The notes under the pieces: generated by a model
What the model saw: the letters and a program-made list of their open reading frames with translations, nothing else
What the model was told of the DNA's origin: nothing
Databases searched by the model: none
Program-made: the position numbers and the translations under genes
Part shown: positions 35,992-47,540 of the stretch, piece after piece
Layout: every line of letters begins with the position of its first letter
Position numbering within the stretch: position 1 is the stretch's first letter
Source: Tranquillimonas rosea
GTDB taxonomy: Bacteria > Pseudomonadota > Alphaproteobacteria > Rhodobacterales > Rhodobacteraceae
DNA: 64,000 nucleotides
Direction of reading: 5' to 3'
Assembly: GCF_900111315.1 (NCBI RefSeq)
Contig: NZ_FOGU01000004.1
Coordinates: 186,001 to 250,000 of the forward strand

Positions 35992-38841
35992 CTTCCGCGC
36001 CTCGAGCATCGGCTTGAGGTACCGCCCGGTGTGACTGCGCGCCTCTTCCGCCACCTGCTCGGGTGTGCCGGTCGCGACCACTTCGCCGCCGCCGTCCCCG
36101 CCTTCGGGGCCGATATCCACCAGCCAGTCGGCGGTCTTGATGACATCGAGGTTGTGCTCGATCACGACGACGGTGTTCCCGGCTTCCACCAGCTCGTGCA
36201 GCACTTCGAGCAGCTTCTTCACGTCCTCGAAATGCAGACCGGTCGTGGGCTCGTCGAGGATGTAGAGCGTCCGGCCCGTCGACCGTTTCGCCAGCTCCTT
36301 GGACAGCTTCACGCGCTGCGCCTCGCCGCCCGAGAGGGTGGTCGCCTGCTGGCCGACCTTGATATAGCCAAGCCCGACGCGCATCAGCGCATCCATCTTC
36401 TCGCGGATCGACGGCACCGCCTGAAAGAACTCCTGCGCGTCTTCGACCGTCATATCAAGAACGTCCGCTATGCTCTTGCCACGCCATGTTATTTCCAGAG
36501 TTTCCCGGTTATAGCGCGCGCCCTTGCACGTCTCGCAGGTGACGTAGACATCGGGCAGGAAGTGCATCTCGATCTTGATGACGCCATCGCCCTGGCACGC
36601 CTCGCACCGGCCACCCTTGACGTTGAACGAGAAGCGCCCCGGCTTGTAGCCGCGCGCCTTGGCCTCGGGCAGCCCGGCGAACCAGTCGCGGATCGGGGTG
36701 AAAGCGCCGGTATAGGTGGCCGGGTTCGACCGTGGCGTGCGCCCGATGGGGCGCTGGTCGATGTCGATCACCTTGTCGAGGTGCTCCAGCCCCTTGATCG
36801 TCTTGCACGGCGCCGGTGTGTGCCGAGCGCCGTTCAGACGCATCGCGGCCGCCTTGAACAGGGTCTCGATCGTCAGGGTCGACTTGCCGCCACCGGACAC
36901 GCCGGTCACGCAGACGAACTTGCCCAGGGGGAAATCGACCGTCACGTCGTGCAGGTTGTTCCCGCTCGCCTCGACGACCCGGACGGCCTTCTTGTTCCCC
37001 TTGCGGCGCTCTGTCGGGACCGCGATCTCGCGCCGGCCGGCAAGGTAGTCGCCGGTGACGCTGTCGGGGTTCTGGGTGATCTCCTCGGGCGTTCCGTGGG
37101 CGACCACGTGCCCGCCATGCACGCCCGCACCGGGACCTATGTCGAAGACGTAATCCGCCTCGCGTATGGCCTCTTCGTCATGCTCGACTACGATCACCGT
37201 GTTGCCCTGGTCGCGAAGGTTCTTCAGCGTGGTCAGCAACCGGTCGTTGTCGCGCTGGTGCAGCCCGATGGACGGCTCGTCGAGGACATACAGCACCCCG
37301 GTCAGCCCGCTGCCGATCTGGCTGGCCAGGCGGATACGCTGGGACTCACCGCCCGACAGGGTGCCGGCGTTGCGGCTCATCGTGAGGTATTCCAGGCCGA
37401 CGTTGTTCAGGAAGCCCAGCCGCTCGCGGATCTCCTTCAGGATGGCGCGGGCGATCTCGTTCTTCTGCTCGGACAACTGGTCGGGGACGCCCAGCGTCCA
37501 CTTGTAGGCCTCCTTGATCGCCTGCTCGACGACTTCGCCGATATGCAGACCGCCGATCTTAACCGCCAGCGCCTCGGGCCGCAGGCGGTGACCGCCGCAG
37601 GCGCCGCAGGGACGGTTGTTCTGATAGCGCTCGAACTCTTCACGGATCCAGGCCGAATCCGTTTCGCGATACCGCCGCTCCATGTTCGGGATCACGCCCT
37701 CGAACGGACGGGTCACGTTGTAGACGCGACCGCCCTCGTCATAGCGGAAGGCGATTTCCTCGTCGCCGGTGCCGTAGAGAAAGACCTGGCGCACATGCTC
37801 GGGCAGATCCGTCCAGCGGGCGTTCATGTCGACGTCGTAATGCTTGGCGATCGCCTCGATCGTCTGGGTGAAATAGGGCGACTTCCCCTTGCGCCACGGC
37901 GCGATGGCGCCGTCGGTGATCTTGAGGTTCGCGTCGGGCACGACGAGCCGATGGTCGAAGAACAGCTCGACCCCCAGGCCGTCGCAGACCGGGCAGGCCC
38001 CGAAGGGCGCGTTGAACGAGAACAGCCGCGGTTCGATCTCGGGAATGGTGAAGCCGCTGACGGGACAGGCGAAGTTCTCGGAAAAGGTGATCCGCTCGGG
38101 CTCGCCCTCGCCGTCGCGCGGCGCGGTCTCGAGCACGGCGATCCCGTCGGCGAGGTCCAGCGCGGTGCGGAAGCTGTCGGCGAGGCGCGTCTCAACCCCC
38201 TCGCGTACGACGATCCGGTCGACCACCACGTCGATGTCGTGGCGGTACTTCTTGTCCAGCACCGGCGGCTCGTCCAACTCGTAGAATTCGCCGTCGACCT
38301 TCACGCGCTGGAAGCCCTGCTTGCGCAGCTCTAGGAATTCCTTGCGATACTCGCCCTTCCGGTCGCGGATCATCGGGGCCAGCAGGTAGCCGCGCGTGCC
38401 CTCTTCATAGCCCATCACCCGGTCGACCATGTCCTGCACCTGCTGCGCCTCGATCGGCAGGCCGGTGGCGGGGCTGTAGGGCGTCCCCGCCCGCGCGAAG
38501 AGCAGGCGGAGATAGTCGTAGATCTCGGTCACCGTGCCGACGGTCGAGCGCGGGTTCTTCGACGTCGTCTTCTGCTCGATCGAGATCGCCGGGCTGAGGC
38601 CCGAGATGTGATCGACGTCGGGCTTTTCCATCATGTCGAGGAACTGTCGGGCATAGGCCGACAGGCTTTCGACATAGCGGCGCTGGCCCTCGGCGTAGAT
38701 CGTGTCGAAGGCGAGCGACGACTTGCCCGAGCCCGAAAGCCCGGTGATCACAACCAGCTCGTCGCGGGGAATGTCCACGTCGATGCTCTTGAGGTTGTGT
38801 TCGCGCGCGCCGCGCACTTCGATCTTCTTCAGCTCGGGCAT
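35977..38841 (-). CDS. uvrA: Excinuclease ABC subunit A
   Basis: Damage-recognition ATPase of nucleotide-excision repair. The 954 residues contain two ABC modules ([14 protein letters not shown] near 31-44; [15 protein letters not shown] in the second half), two signature motifs ([23 protein letters not shown]) and zinc-finger cysteine pairs (CPVC, CGACGG, and CEAC...CETC). The start [18 protein letters not shown] is the conserved one; the 23-residue in-frame extension is not. A LexA box 81 bases upstream indicates SOS control. Confidence 0.97.
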   Translation of the reverse strand: MPELKKIEVRGAREHNLKSIDVDIPRDELVVITGLSGSGKSSLAFDTIYAEGQRRYVESLSAYARQFLDMMEKPDVDHISGLSPAISIEQKTTSKNPRSTVGTVTEIYDYLRLLFARAGTPYSPATGLPIEAQQVQDMVDRVMGYEEGTRGYLLAPMIRDRKGEYRKEFLELRKQGFQRVKVDGEFYELDEPPVLDKKYRHDIDVVVDRIVVREGVETRLADSFRTALDLADGIAVLETAPRDGEGEPERITFSENFACPVSGFTIPEIEPRLFSFNAPFGACPVCDGLGVELFFDHRLVVPDANLKITDGAIAPWRKGKSPYFTQTIEAIAKHYDVDMNARWTDLPEHVRQVFLYGTGDEEIAFRYDEGGRVYNVTRPFEGVIPNMERRYRETDSAWIREEFERYQNNRPCGACGGHRLRPEALAVKIGGLHIGEVVEQAIKEAYKWTLGVPDQLSEQKNEIARAILKEIRERLGFLNNVGLEYLTMSRNAGTLSGGESQRIRLASQIGSGLTGVLYVLDEPSIGLHQRDNDRLLTTLKNLRDQGNTVIVVEHDEEAIREADYVFDIGPGAGVHGGHVVAHGTPEEITQNPDSVTGDYLAGRREIAVPTERRKGNKKAVRVVEASGNNLHDVTVDFPLGKFVCVTGVSGGGKSTLTIETLFKAAAMRLNGARHTPAPCKTIKGLEHLDKVIDIDQRPIGRTPRSNPATYTGAFTPIRDWFAGLPEAKARGYKPGRFSFNVKGGRCEACQGDGVIKIEMHFLPDVYVTCETCKGARYNRETLEITWRGKSIADVLDMTVEDAQEFFQAVPSIREKMDALMRVGLGYIKVGQQATTLSGGEAQRVKLSKELAKRSTGRTLYILDEPTTGLHFEDVKKLLEVLHELVEAGNTVVVIEHNLDVIKTADWLVDIGPEGGDGGGEVVATGTPEQVAEEARSHTGRYLKPMLEARKVAAE

Positions 38842-38921
38842 GGCAGACCTCGTCTCAGATGGGCCGGACGGCCAACAGGCGGCACATAAGGCGACACCGC
38901 AAATCCGCAATCGCCCTTTTG

Positions 38922-38936
38922 GAACAATGAGAGAAC
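38922..38936 (-). promoter_or_regulatory. LexA (SOS) box upstream of uvrA
   Basis: On the minus strand the sequence reads GTTC-tctcatt-GTTC, an exact match to the alphaproteobacterial LexA operator GTTC-N7-GTTC. It lies 13 bases after the MFS stop and 81 bases before the uvrA start, and uvrA is a known SOS gene in this class. Confidence 0.85.
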
Positions 38937-38949
38937 ATTTACCAGTTCT

Positions 38950-40119
38950 TTACGAAATAGCCGCAACTTTCCGCGATAGCAGCGACCAGACGAAAATCCC
39001 GGCGACGCAAAGCAGCGCGCTGACCAGCGACAGGCCCATCGGACCGGCGATGAGCGCCACCGAGAACAGCGGCGTCCCGATGGTCGAGCCGACATTGCCC
39101 AGCTGCGCGATCGCGCCGTTCGCCCCGGCCTGATCGGCCGGCTCGGGGTTCAGCGCGGGCACGGCGGCGAAGGTCGCGCCGGGGATCAGACCCATCGTGA
39201 CGAAGGCCGCCGCCGCCACCGGCAGCTGCGCGGTCTCGGGCACCAGCCAGATCGCGGGCATCAGCAGCGCCGTCAGGGCAAAGCCAGCCCGGCCCACCGT
39301 CAGCGGCGCGATCCGGCGCGACAGCTCGCCGGCCCCGAAGGTGCCGATCAGTGCCACCAGCGGCAGTATCACCGCCGCGCCGGGCCCCAGCAGCGGCGGA
39401 AGGAAGGTCACCAGCGCGACGAAGTTCAGCGTGTACCACAGGAACCCCAACGCCGGCGTGATCCGCGGCAGCCGTCCGTAGGTGGCCCGGTGCGCCGCCG
39501 TCAGGCCGGGCATCCGCCCGCCCCGGGGCAGCGACGGCATCAGCGGCGCCACGACAGCGGCCAGCGCCAGCATGCCCAGCCCGTGAGCGACGAAGAACAC
39601 CGGCACGCCGCCCGCCTCCAGCACCGGCACGCCGACAAGCGCCGTGACGGCAAAGCCGACTCCCATGAACGTGCCCCAAAGCCCCATCGCGACGGGGCGG
39701 ATGCGCGGGGGGGCGCTGGCCGCCATCAGCGTCGGCGCCGCCACGACGATCAGCAGATGGGTGACCCCTTCGAGCAGCCGCAGCACCATGAACACGGCAA
39801 AGGACGGCACCAGCGCCTCGGCCAGCGACAGTGCCCCTGCGCCTACCAGAGCAAGGCACAGCACCCGCCGCGCGCCCACGCTGGCGACCAGCGCCCCGCC
39901 GAGGACACCCAGCACGATCCCCGCCACGCCGTTCGCGGCCACGGCATAGGCCATGCGCCCGCTCGCGTCGGGATACAGCGCATCGAGCTGCGGCAGCGCG
40001 ACCGAGATCTTCGCGAACTGCGCCGCGGCGAACAGGCCGATCACGAACAGCCCGAGGATTCGCACCCAGGCGGACACGCGGCTCGGGGCCGCGTCTGCGG
40101 CGGGCGCGGAATGAACCAT
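38950..40119 (-). CDS. MFS transporter
   Basis: A 389-residue membrane protein with about twelve helices (for example [38 protein letters not shown]) and the family's short basic loop between helices 2 and 3. Resembles CynX/NreB-type or generic MFS_1 exporters; substrate unknown. Located just upstream of uvrA on the same strand but separated from it by the SOS box, so not necessarily co-regulated. Diverges from the DUF6152 gene. Confidence 0.85.
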   Translation of the reverse strand: MVHSAPAADAAPSRVSAWVRILGLFVIGLFAAAQFAKISVALPQLDALYPDASGRMAYAVAANGVAGIVLGVLGGALVASVGARRVLCLALVGAGALSLAEALVPSFAVFMVLRLLEGVTHLLIVVAAPTLMAASAPPRIRPVAMGLWGTFMGVGFAVTALVGVPVLEAGGVPVFFVAHGLGMLALAAVVAPLMPSLPRGGRMPGLTAAHRATYGRLPRITPALGFLWYTLNFVALVTFLPPLLGPGAAVILPLVALIGTFGAGELSRRIAPLTVGRAGFALTALLMPAIWLVPETAQLPVAAAAFVTMGLIPGATFAAVPALNPEPADQAGANGAIAQLGNVGSTIGTPLFSVALIAGPMGLSLVSALLCVAGIFVWSLLSRKVAAIS

Positions 40120-40245
40120 GCGCTGCCCATAGGCCCTGCCTCGGGCCGGTGCAAGCTGCGCAGCTCTCTGCCAAACACGGGATTGTCACTGCATCGCCCG
40201 GGCGGTGGCCTTTAGGTTGAAAGCAGACCAGACGGGAGCCAACCG

Positions 40246-40614
40246 ATGTCCATGACCCGACGCACCCTTCTTGCCACCGCGGTTGCAACGCTGACCGCCC
40301 TGCCCGCCACGGCGCATCACGGATGGCGCTGGACCGATGGCGGCCAGTTCGAGCTGACCGGCGTGGTCACCGCCGCGGACCTGGGCAATCCCCATGGCGT
40401 GCTCAGCATCGACGCCGACGGCGAGACGTGGACCGCCGAGGTCGGTCAGCCGTGGCGCAACGAGCGCGCCGGACTGAACGACGAAATGCTGGCGCCGGGC
40501 GCCGAGTTGACGCTACTGGGCGAACGGTCCGGCAATCCGGACGAGCGGCTGATGAAGGCCGAGGCCATCGTGATCGACGGCGAGACCTACGCGCTCTACC
40601 CGGAGCGGCTCTGA
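40246..40614 (+). CDS. DUF6152 family exported protein
   Basis: A 122-residue exported protein: signal peptide MSMTRRTLLATAVATLTALPATA, cleavage before HHGWRWTDGG, then a small beta-barrel of OB-fold type (FELTGVVTAADLGNPHGVL, TWTAEVGQPWRNERAGL, GAELTLLGERS). The HH-W motif directly after the cleavage site could bind copper or another metal. GGGAG seven bases upstream supports the ATG. Its stop overlaps the proposed start of the membrane protein that follows, a pair found together in relatives. Confidence 0.8.
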   Translation: MSMTRRTLLATAVATLTALPATAHHGWRWTDGGQFELTGVVTAADLGNPHGVLSIDADGETWTAEVGQPWRNERAGLNDEMLAPGAELTLLGERSGNPDERLMKAEAIVIDGETYALYPERL

Positions 40615-41060
40615 CCGGGCTCGCCGCCGCGCTGGAGGCGACCGCGACAGCCGAGTTCCTCAAGGCGTCGCGGTGGGTCTATCCGCTGGTGAATGCCGGG
40701 CACATCTTCGGTCTCGCGCTGCTGATCGGGGCGGTTGTTCCGATGGACCTGCGCTGCCTGCGCCGCCACGGACACCCGGACCCGGTGGCGACGGTGCGGC
40801 TCTTGCGGCCGGTCGCGGCGAGCGGGTTCGTGCTGGCGGCGACGTGCGGGGCGCTGCTGTTCGCGACGCAGGCGACCGATTACGTCGACAACACCTTCTT
40901 CCGGATCAAGATCGTGCTGATCGCGGTGGCCGTCCTGAACGCGGCGCTGCATCCCGGTCTCGCCCGCCTGCCGATGGCACGCCGGCGGATGGTCGCGCTC
41001 CTGTCGCTCGCCTTGTGGCCGGCCGCGCTGATCTGCGGCCGGCTGATCGCCTACAGCTAG
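40611..41060 (+). CDS. DUF6644-like membrane protein (start unusual)
   Basis: A membrane protein of about 149 residues with four helices (VNAGHIFGLALLIGAVVPMDL; AASGFVLAATCGALLF; FFRIKIVLIAVAVLNAAL; MVALLSLALWPAALICGRL). The conserved start of homologues falls around LAAALEATATAEFLKASRW. No ATG, GTG or TTG precedes this region inside the frame after the upstream stop; a CTG overlapping that stop (CTGA), preceded by GGAG, is the best candidate. The next possible start is a GTG at 40689, which would cut into the first helix. The last four bases overlap the convergent DUF924 gene. Confidence 0.7.
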   Translation: MTGLAAALEATATAEFLKASRWVYPLVNAGHIFGLALLIGAVVPMDLRCLRRHGHPDPVATVRLLRPVAASGFVLAATCGALLFATQATDYVDNTFFRIKIVLIAVAVLNAALHPGLARLPMARRRMVALLSLALWPAALICGRLIAYS

Positions 41061-41647
41061 GCCGCCGGGGCCGGATGATCAGCCCTGAGCGCCCGGACCG
41101 TCGCGCCATAGCCGCCTTCGTCGAGGAACGACGCTTCACCGGGCCGGCCGGGCCGCGACAGCGCTTCGTTGCGGAACGGGAAGCGGCCGAAGCGGCGGAT
41201 CACTTCCCGGTGAGCCTTGGCGTGCAGCAGGTTCTCGGCCCCGGTTTCGGGCATCCGCGTCAGCATCAGCCGCACGCAGCGGTCCTGGTCGCACAGGTTT
41301 TCCGAGTGCATCAGCGGAAGATAGAAGAACTGCCGCGCCGGTTCGTCGATCTTCTTGTCCCAGCCCTTGGAGATCGCCATCTTCGCCGCCGCGAGCGCGA
41401 TGCGGTCCGTCGAGAACGCCTTCGCCGTGCCCCGGAACATGTTGCGCGGGAACTGATCGGTCAGGATGATATATGCAAGTGTGCCACTGGGATAGGTCAG
41501 CCAGAGGGAGAATGCCCCCTCGGTCGCCTTCTTCCAGGCGCCCTCGAACCGGTCCCGCACCGGCGTGTCCAGTTCTTCGCCCTTGTACCAGCCCTTGGGC
41601 CCGACCTCGTCGAGCCAGAACCGCAATATGTCGTCGGCATCAGTCAT
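41057..41647 (-). CDS. DUF924 family protein
   Basis: A 196-residue all-helical protein of the DUF924 family, whose fold resembles tetratricopeptide proteins and which is widespread without a known function. Seen: ILRFWLDEVGPKGWYKG at the start, LILTDQFPRNMFRG, and the FFYLPLMHSENLCDQDRCV segment. Its stop codon and that of the convergent membrane gene share one CTAG palindrome. Confidence 0.88.
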   Translation of the reverse strand: MTDADDILRFWLDEVGPKGWYKGEELDTPVRDRFEGAWKKATEGAFSLWLTYPSGTLAYIILTDQFPRNMFRGTAKAFSTDRIALAAAKMAISKGWDKKIDEPARQFFYLPLMHSENLCDQDRCVRLMLTRMPETGAENLLHAKAHREVIRRFGRFPFRNEALSRPGRPGEASFLDEGGYGATVRALRADHPAPAA

Positions 41648-41714
41648 TGATCCGAGCCTCCCTGGTTCTCCCCCGCTGCTTCAGCGTTGCAAAGAACCGC
41701 GCGGCAAACAAGGC

Positions 41715-43019
41715 TCACAGTGCCTCGGACGCGTCCCCGCCGCGCATTGTTGCCGATGAATCGCGGCCCGTCGCGGCCTCCTCCTCGGTCTGTTCGACGG
41801 CCCATTCCTGGGCGGCGGTGACGGCCACCGGAGAGCTTGTGGGCAGCACGCCGAGATATTCCATCGTCGCGTCAGCGGCGGGGGCGGGACGGCGCGTCAT
41901 GCGGAACACGGCATAGGCCGAGACGCCGAACATCAGCGTGGCGACGAACAGCCAGAACCCGACGGGACCGACCAGCCCCATCAGGTAGCCCATGATCAGC
42001 GGGCCCGCGATTGCGCCCAGACCGTTGGCAAAGACCAGCCCGCCCGACGCGGCGGGCATATCCTCGGGCGAGAGATAGTCGTTGGTATAGGCGATCAGCA
42101 GCGCGTAGAGCGGGTTCGCCATGCCGCCCACCAGCACGCCGGCCGCCAGCAGCGTCGGAAGCGACCCGCCGCCAAGCGCCCCGACCCCGGCGCCGCAGGT
42201 GCCCAGCAGCGCGACGATGGCGATCAGCACGCGGCGGTCCATCCGGTCGGAGAACCAGCCGATCGGGTATTGCAGCGCCAGCCCGCCGACGAAGATCGAC
42301 GAGACGAACAGCGAGATCTCGGCCACCTGCAGCCCAGCCTCCGTGCCATAGACCGCGGCCATGCCGAACTGCGCCGAGTTCACGCCGCCCATCAACAGCA
42401 TCCCCAGCATGCCGAGGGGCGACGAGCGATAGAGCTGCCCCAGGCTCATCGGCTTGGTCGTCTCGAACGAGGGCGTCGGCACGATCGACAACAGGATCGG
42501 GAGGAACGAGATGGACACCAGCACCGAGGGCACGATGAAGAGCACGAAACCCGACGGGTCGCCCAGCACCAGGATCCCCTGCGCCGACACGATCCCCGCC
42601 ATCTGTACGATCATGTAGAGCGACAACGCCTGCCCGCGCGTCTCGTTCGTCGAAGCGTTGTTGAGCCAGGATTCCGCCGTGACGTAGACGCCCGAGAAGC
42701 AGAATCCGATCACGACGCGCAGAAGGGTCCAGGCCCAAGCCTCGGTGATGACGGGAAAGAGGATGAGGATGGCCGAGATGAACGAGCCGAGCGCGGCAAA
42801 GACCCGCACGTGCCCGACACGCCGGATCATCTCGGGCGCCAGGCGCGAGCCCCCGAGGAACCCGACGAAGTAGGCCGACATGACGACCGACATTTCCCAG
42901 GTCGCGAACCCCTCGATATCGCCGCGGACACCGAGAAGCGTTCCCTGAAGGCCGTTGCCGACCATCAGCAGACCGATACCCAATAGCAGCGCCCAAGCGC
43001 CGGCCAGCACCTTAAACAT
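41715..43019 (-). CDS. MFS transporter (YcaD-like)
   Basis: A 434-residue protein with about twelve helices: MFKVLAGAWALLLGIGLLMVG, SVVMSAYFVGFLGGSRL, and FLPILLSIVP before the central loop. Resembles the YcaD group of sugar-like or drug exporters. A soluble C-terminal tail of about 60 residues (residues 375-434) has several Glu runs. GGAGG seven bases upstream identifies the ATG. Substrate unknown. Confidence 0.87.
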   Translation of the reverse strand: MFKVLAGAWALLLGIGLLMVGNGLQGTLLGVRGDIEGFATWEMSVVMSAYFVGFLGGSRLAPEMIRRVGHVRVFAALGSFISAILILFPVITEAWAWTLLRVVIGFCFSGVYVTAESWLNNASTNETRGQALSLYMIVQMAGIVSAQGILVLGDPSGFVLFIVPSVLVSISFLPILLSIVPTPSFETTKPMSLGQLYRSSPLGMLGMLLMGGVNSAQFGMAAVYGTEAGLQVAEISLFVSSIFVGGLALQYPIGWFSDRMDRRVLIAIVALLGTCGAGVGALGGGSLPTLLAAGVLVGGMANPLYALLIAYTNDYLSPEDMPAASGGLVFANGLGAIAGPLIMGYLMGLVGPVGFWLFVATLMFGVSAYAVFRMTRRPAPAADATMEYLGVLPTSSPVAVTAAQEWAVEQTEEEAATGRDSSATMRGGDASEAL

Positions 43020-43047
43020 CGTTCCTCCGGTCCATCCGGACCGCACC

Positions 43048-43072
43048 AAAAAACCGGGGGCGAACGCCCAGT
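43048..43072 (-). terminator. Intrinsic terminator after queA
   Basis: Minus-strand hairpin with stem ACTGGGC/GCCC-CC-GGT (two-base bulge) and loop GTTC followed by TTTTTT, 29 bases after the queA stop and close to the ribosome-binding site of the MFS gene. Confidence 0.7.
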
Positions 43073-43100
43073 CGGTCGCGGCAAACCGCCGCAGTTCCGA

Positions 43101-44141
43101 CTAGCGGTGCGGTAGCAGAATCGAGGCGTCACCGTAAGAGAAGAAACGATAACGCTCGGTTACGGCGTGCTCGTAGATCCGGCGGATCCGCTCGGGCCCC
43201 ATCAGCGCCGAGACGAGCATCAGCAGGGTCGAGCGCGGCAGGTGAAAGTTGGTCATCAGCCCCTCCGTCACCTGGAAGCGGAAGCCCGGCGTGATGAAGA
43301 TGTCGGTCTCGCCCTGCCAGGCGCGGATCGCCCCTTCTCGGGCGGCCGTCTCGATCAGGCGCAGGGCCGTGGTGCCCACGGGGATGACACGGCCGCCGGC
43401 GGCACGGGTTGCGGAAATCTCGTCGGCGGTGGACTGCGTGATCTCGCCCCATTCCGCATGCATCCGATGCTCGGAGATGTCGTCGGCCTTGACCGGCAGG
43501 AACGTCCCCGCGCCGACATGTAGCGTCACGTACGAGAATGTGACGCCGCGCTCGCGCAGCGTGGACAGAAGCGAGTCGTCGAAATGCAGCGATGCGGTCG
43601 GCGCCGCGACCGCGCCCGCGTGGCGGGCCCAGACCGTCTGGTAATCCTCGCGGTCGGACTCGTCGGCAGCCCGGCGGGCCGCGATGTAGGGCGGCAACGG
43701 CATCTGGCCGGCGGCGTCGAGCGCCGCGTCGAAATCTTGCCCCCGCAGGTTGAACGACAGCACAGCCGCGCCATCGTCGCGGCCCTCGACCCGTGCCGAC
43801 AGGTCGGGGGAAAAGACGATCTCTTCGCCGTCGCGCACCTTCTTCAAGGGCTTCAGCAGCGCGCGCCAGGTGCCGTCGGCCCGCGGTTCCAGCAGCGTCG
43901 ACTCGATCCGCGCCGCGCTCTCGCCACGGTGGCGCTGGCCGGACAGGCGGGCCGGGATCACCTTGGTGTCGTTCAGCACCAGCCGGTCGCCCGGCCGCAG
44001 CCACTGATCCAGCGCGCTCACGCGCGAGTCGGTGATGCCGTCGCCCTCGGCCACCAGCAGCCGCGCCGAGGTGCGCGGCCGCGCGGGACGGGTGGCGATC
44101 AGGTCGTCCGGCAGGTCGAAATCGAAGTCGCTGAGACGCAT
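43101..44141 (-). CDS. queA: S-adenosylmethionine:tRNA ribosyltransferase-isomerase
   Basis: Adds the ribose-derived ring of SAM to preQ1-tRNA to make epoxyqueuosine. The 346 residues include [20 protein letters not shown] at the start, [16 protein letters not shown], and the C-terminal [19 protein letters not shown], matching QueA. Follows the AsmA-like gene by eight bases. The partner tgt lies in the same window but is not linked to it. Complete and typical. Confidence 0.96.
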   Translation of the reverse strand: MRLSDFDFDLPDDLIATRPARPRTSARLLVAEGDGITDSRVSALDQWLRPGDRLVLNDTKVIPARLSGQRHRGESAARIESTLLEPRADGTWRALLKPLKKVRDGEEIVFSPDLSARVEGRDDGAAVLSFNLRGQDFDAALDAAGQMPLPPYIAARRAADESDREDYQTVWARHAGAVAAPTASLHFDDSLLSTLRERGVTFSYVTLHVGAGTFLPVKADDISEHRMHAEWGEITQSTADEISATRAAGGRVIPVGTTALRLIETAAREGAIRAWQGETDIFITPGFRFQVTEGLMTNFHLPRSTLLMLVSALMGPERIRRIYEHAVTERYRFFSYGDASILLPHR

Positions 44142-44149
44142 CGGTCCCC

Positions 44150-47100
44150 TCAGTTGGCCGGCGCCTCGGGCGGGGCGCGGCGGAAGATCTCCCGGAACAT
44201 CCCGGGTGTCAGGATCGACAGCGGGTTCACCTGAACCCGCGGCCCGCTGACCGGACCGGTCAGACGGAAATTGAACCCGAAGAGCCCTTCGCCCCGCCGC
44301 GTGAAGATCGAGCCGATCTGGTTCAGCAGGTAGATGGGCGAGACAACCCCCTGCATGTCCATCCGCCGATTGGCAAGATCGAACGTGCCGTCCAGCGACA
44401 GCCCGAGCGACGCGCCCACCGCGCTGGAGGAATAGAGCACGATCTGTCCGGGCGACAGCCGGAAGCGCGCCTGCACGTCCTCGAACACCAGCCCCTGCCC
44501 CTGCATCTGCTCGACCAGCCCGACCACGCTGATCGCGCCCAGCAGCTCGGCCAGCGTGGGGGCGCCGACGATCCGCGTATCGGTGATGCGCGCGCTGCCC
44601 TCGTAGGTGCCCGGCGCGCCGGTCGGGTTCAGCACGACCTCCATCTGCCCCTCGCGCCCCTGTTCGAGAAACCCCGCGGCGCTGATCACCGCGCCGGCAT
44701 CGTCGGCGCGCAGCCGCAACGACACGCCGTTCGCCCCGCCCGACAGGTCGACGCTCAGCGGCGGGCCACCGTTGACCCGCCCGGTCAGCTGTCCGGCCAC
44801 CGCCCGGCCGGCATCCAGCCGGCCCTGCACCTGCGTCAGCGCGATACCCTCCGTCAGCACCAGCCGGTCCAGCGCGATGTCTATGGGCCCGCGGGCGCTG
44901 CCTTGACCGCCGCCCGAACCGCCACCCCCGCCGCCAAATCCGGCCTGCCGCATGTCCAGCGTGCCGCCGTTCACCGCGATTGCCGGCGGGCGTCCCGCGC
45001 CGCGCCCGGACAGAGTGACCGGGGCGTTGAACCAGCCACCGACTGCCACCTGCGAAAAGCGTGCCGCGTCCAGCTGTCCGCCGTCCAGCGTGATGCTGCC
45101 CTGTGCCTCCAGCCCCGGCGCGTCGAGCGACAGGCGCTCGACCTCGGGCGAGGCGCCGAGCCGGGCGGCGAGGTCAAGCGTTCCGGTCCCCCCTTGCGGC
45201 AGCGACCAGTTCAGAGCCGGGACCGACAGGCCCAGACCGGCGAGGTCCGAGGTCAGCGTCATCCGTGGCGCCGTGTCCTCTGCCAGCGTCACGGTGAAGC
45301 TGCCATTGCCCCGGCCGGACACGGTGCCAGGCGGCAGGCCGATGCCGAAGGCGTCCAGCGTCTGCTGGCTCAGCGCCACCTGCCCCTTAACCGTGCTGCC
45401 GCCGCGCGTCTCTGGCGTCAGCCCCTGCTGCCAGCGGGCGGTGGCGGGCACGCCGTCAAGCTCGGCATCGCCGGCGATCGTCACCGCCTCCTGCGACAGC
45501 GTGACGTTCAGGCGGTCCGCCGTCAGGGTGCGGCCGGGCAGCAGGTCGTCGGAGCGCAGCCCGGTCAGCTGGCCGGTGGCGTCATAGGTGAGGTCACGCG
45601 GGGTGCCGCGCGGCCCCAGGTTCACGCCCAGCCGTGCCGTCAGGTCCGCCCGGCCCTCGGCCAGGTCGGGGCTGCGCGCACCATCCGCGAACAGGTTGAC
45701 CGGCGGCCGGGTCAACAGCGACAGCACCGCCGTCACCGCGCCCTCGGCCTGCACCTCGACCGCGGCGCGCGACGGCTTGGGGCGGGTGTCGGCCACGACG
45801 AAGGACGATCCGCCCAGTTCCAGCTCGCCGCCCATGTCGGCGGTCATCGTGCCGGCTTCGACGTCGAGCGCGAAGCGATCGTCCACGAGGCTCGCGAAGC
45901 CCGCCGCGCCGGTCACGGGCGGCAGCTCCTCCAGCACCCGCAGGTCGGTGTCGGTGAATCCGAAGCTGGCCCCCACGCGGGGCCGCTGGTCCGGTGCCAG
46001 CCGCAGTGCGAGGTTGAGGTCCGTCAGTTCCCCGGCCGTGACGTTCTCGTCCAGCCAGCCGCGGGTGCCCGGCGCCAGCGGCTGCGGCCAGAGCGACAGC
46101 GCCCGGTCGAGGGACAGGCGCGGGGCCGAAACATCGGTGGCCAGGTTCCAGCCGTCGGGCTGCGCTTCGGCCCGGCCGGTCGCGCGGACCAGGCCGTACG
46201 GCGCCTCCAGTACCGCCTGCCCGACATCCAGCCGCATCGGATCGAGCCGCAGCCGCGCGTCGATCGTCCCACCGGTGAAGTCGAGCGGTCGGGCAAAGAC
46301 GCCCGGCTGCTCCAGGTGCAGCTCGGAGAGCGAGATCTGCGAAACCAGCGCCCGTGGCCAGCCGCCGGGCCCCTTGTCCCGCAGATAGGCGTGCCCCGAG
46401 GCCGCGACGCGGGCAGAGTCCGTCACCGCGCGCAGTTCGCTGATGTCGAACCGGTCGCGGGCGGGGTCGAACTCGAAATAGACGCGGCCGCTCTCGAACA
46501 GCAACGGATCGGTGCGGTCGTTCGGCTGAACCTGACCGCTGCCGATCTCGAGCGTACCGGCAAGGCTCTGCGGGGCGCCGCTTTCGTCGAGTGTGCCCCG
46601 CAGCGCGCCCGAGATCGGCGCGTCTAGAACCCGCAGGAACGACAGCGCGGGCGTTTGCAGGGCGATGTCCTCGGCCGGCGCGCCTTCGAGGCGCACGTTC
46701 AGGCTGGCGCGGCCGTCGGCCTTGACCGACCGCATCGAGATCTGCGCCTGCGCCATCTGGTCGCTGCCGTTGAAGATCTCGGCCGCGACGGTGGCCTCGA
46801 TGGCAGCCTCGTCCTGCTCCAGCCGCATCGTGCCGCCCGAGACCTGCCAGACCCGCCCCGACCGCGCGTCCTCGAGCGCCACGGTCAGATCGTCGACCTG
46901 CACCGTTTCGAGCCGGTCCAAGGGCGGCCGGGCGACCGTGCGCTCGAGCCCGCCGAGCAGGCCCGACAGGCCGGCGAACTCCACCCCGCCGCCACCGAGC
47001 GTCAGCATCAGCCCGCCGTTCTGGTCGCGCCGCAGCGTCACCACCGCCCCGGCCAGCCGCAGCCGGCGCGGCGCGAGCTCGCCCCGCAGCAGGGCGCCGG

Positions 47101-47434
47101 GATCCATCACAGCGCCCATCCGGTCGAGCACGGCGATCGGCGCCCCGCCGCCGTCGCGCACCGTCACGTCGCGCAGCCGCACGCCGGGGCGACGGTCGCG
47201 CGGGATGGCGAAGTCGATGCCGCCGATGTCGATCTCGGTCCGGGGCAGGCGGTCGTTGATGCGCGTCTCGATCCGCGCCACGACCCAGTCGGGCAGCGGC
47301 AGGCGGCGGTCCGTCACCGCCAGAGCCGCTACGCCGATCAGCAGCACGACGACCACCAGCACCACCGTCAGGCGCACGAGGGCACGCAGCGCGGCACGGC
47401 GGCGTCGTCTTTTCGGCTTGTCGGGCGCTGTCAT
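44150..47434 (-). CDS. AsmA-like/DUF3971 envelope protein (YhdP type)
   Basis: A 1,094-residue protein anchored by one helix near residues 22-45 after a basic start ([16 protein letters not shown]). The rest is exported beta-rich repeats ending in an AsmA_2 domain ([63 protein letters not shown]). Large AsmA-like proteins such as YhdP are thought to move phospholipid between membranes. It diverges from bcp and precedes queA by eight bases. Role inferred from family. Confidence 0.88.
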   Translation of the reverse strand: MTAPDKPKRRRRRAALRALVRLTVVLVVVVLLIGVAALAVTDRRLPLPDWVVARIETRINDRLPRTEIDIGGIDFAIPRDRRPGVRLRDVTVRDGGGAPIAVLDRMGAVMDPGALLRGELAPRRLRLAGAVVTLRRDQNGGLMLTLGGGGVEFAGLSGLLGGLERTVARPPLDRLETVQVDDLTVALEDARSGRVWQVSGGTMRLEQDEAAIEATVAAEIFNGSDQMAQAQISMRSVKADGRASLNVRLEGAPAEDIALQTPALSFLRVLDAPISGALRGTLDESGAPQSLAGTLEIGSGQVQPNDRTDPLLFESGRVYFEFDPARDRFDISELRAVTDSARVAASGHAYLRDKGPGGWPRALVSQISLSELHLEQPGVFARPLDFTGGTIDARLRLDPMRLDVGQAVLEAPYGLVRATGRAEAQPDGWNLATDVSAPRLSLDRALSLWPQPLAPGTRGWLDENVTAGELTDLNLALRLAPDQRPRVGASFGFTDTDLRVLEELPPVTGAAGFASLVDDRFALDVEAGTMTADMGGELELGGSSFVVADTRPKPSRAAVEVQAEGAVTAVLSLLTRPPVNLFADGARSPDLAEGRADLTARLGVNLGPRGTPRDLTYDATGQLTGLRSDDLLPGRTLTADRLNVTLSQEAVTIAGDAELDGVPATARWQQGLTPETRGGSTVKGQVALSQQTLDAFGIGLPPGTVSGRGNGSFTVTLAEDTAPRMTLTSDLAGLGLSVPALNWSLPQGGTGTLDLAARLGASPEVERLSLDAPGLEAQGSITLDGGQLDAARFSQVAVGGWFNAPVTLSGRGAGRPPAIAVNGGTLDMRQAGFGGGGGGSGGGQGSARGPIDIALDRLVLTEGIALTQVQGRLDAGRAVAGQLTGRVNGGPPLSVDLSGGANGVSLRLRADDAGAVISAAGFLEQGREGQMEVVLNPTGAPGTYEGSARITDTRIVGAPTLAELLGAISVVGLVEQMQGQGLVFEDVQARFRLSPGQIVLYSSSAVGASLGLSLDGTFDLANRRMDMQGVVSPIYLLNQIGSIFTRRGEGLFGFNFRLTGPVSGPRVQVNPLSILTPGMFREIFRRAPPEAPAN

Positions 47435-47540
47435 TCTGAACGGATCTCTGGCCGGCGGCTGTCGCGCAACCTACTTCTCCGCGAGCCGGCCGCAAACCCG
47501 CCGCCGGCGACTCGCCGCCACCACACAGGAGCCACGCGCG

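Noticed and set aside
36031-38334. A 767-residue frame opposite uvrA
   Set aside because: Entirely inside uvrA on the other strand, without family features.
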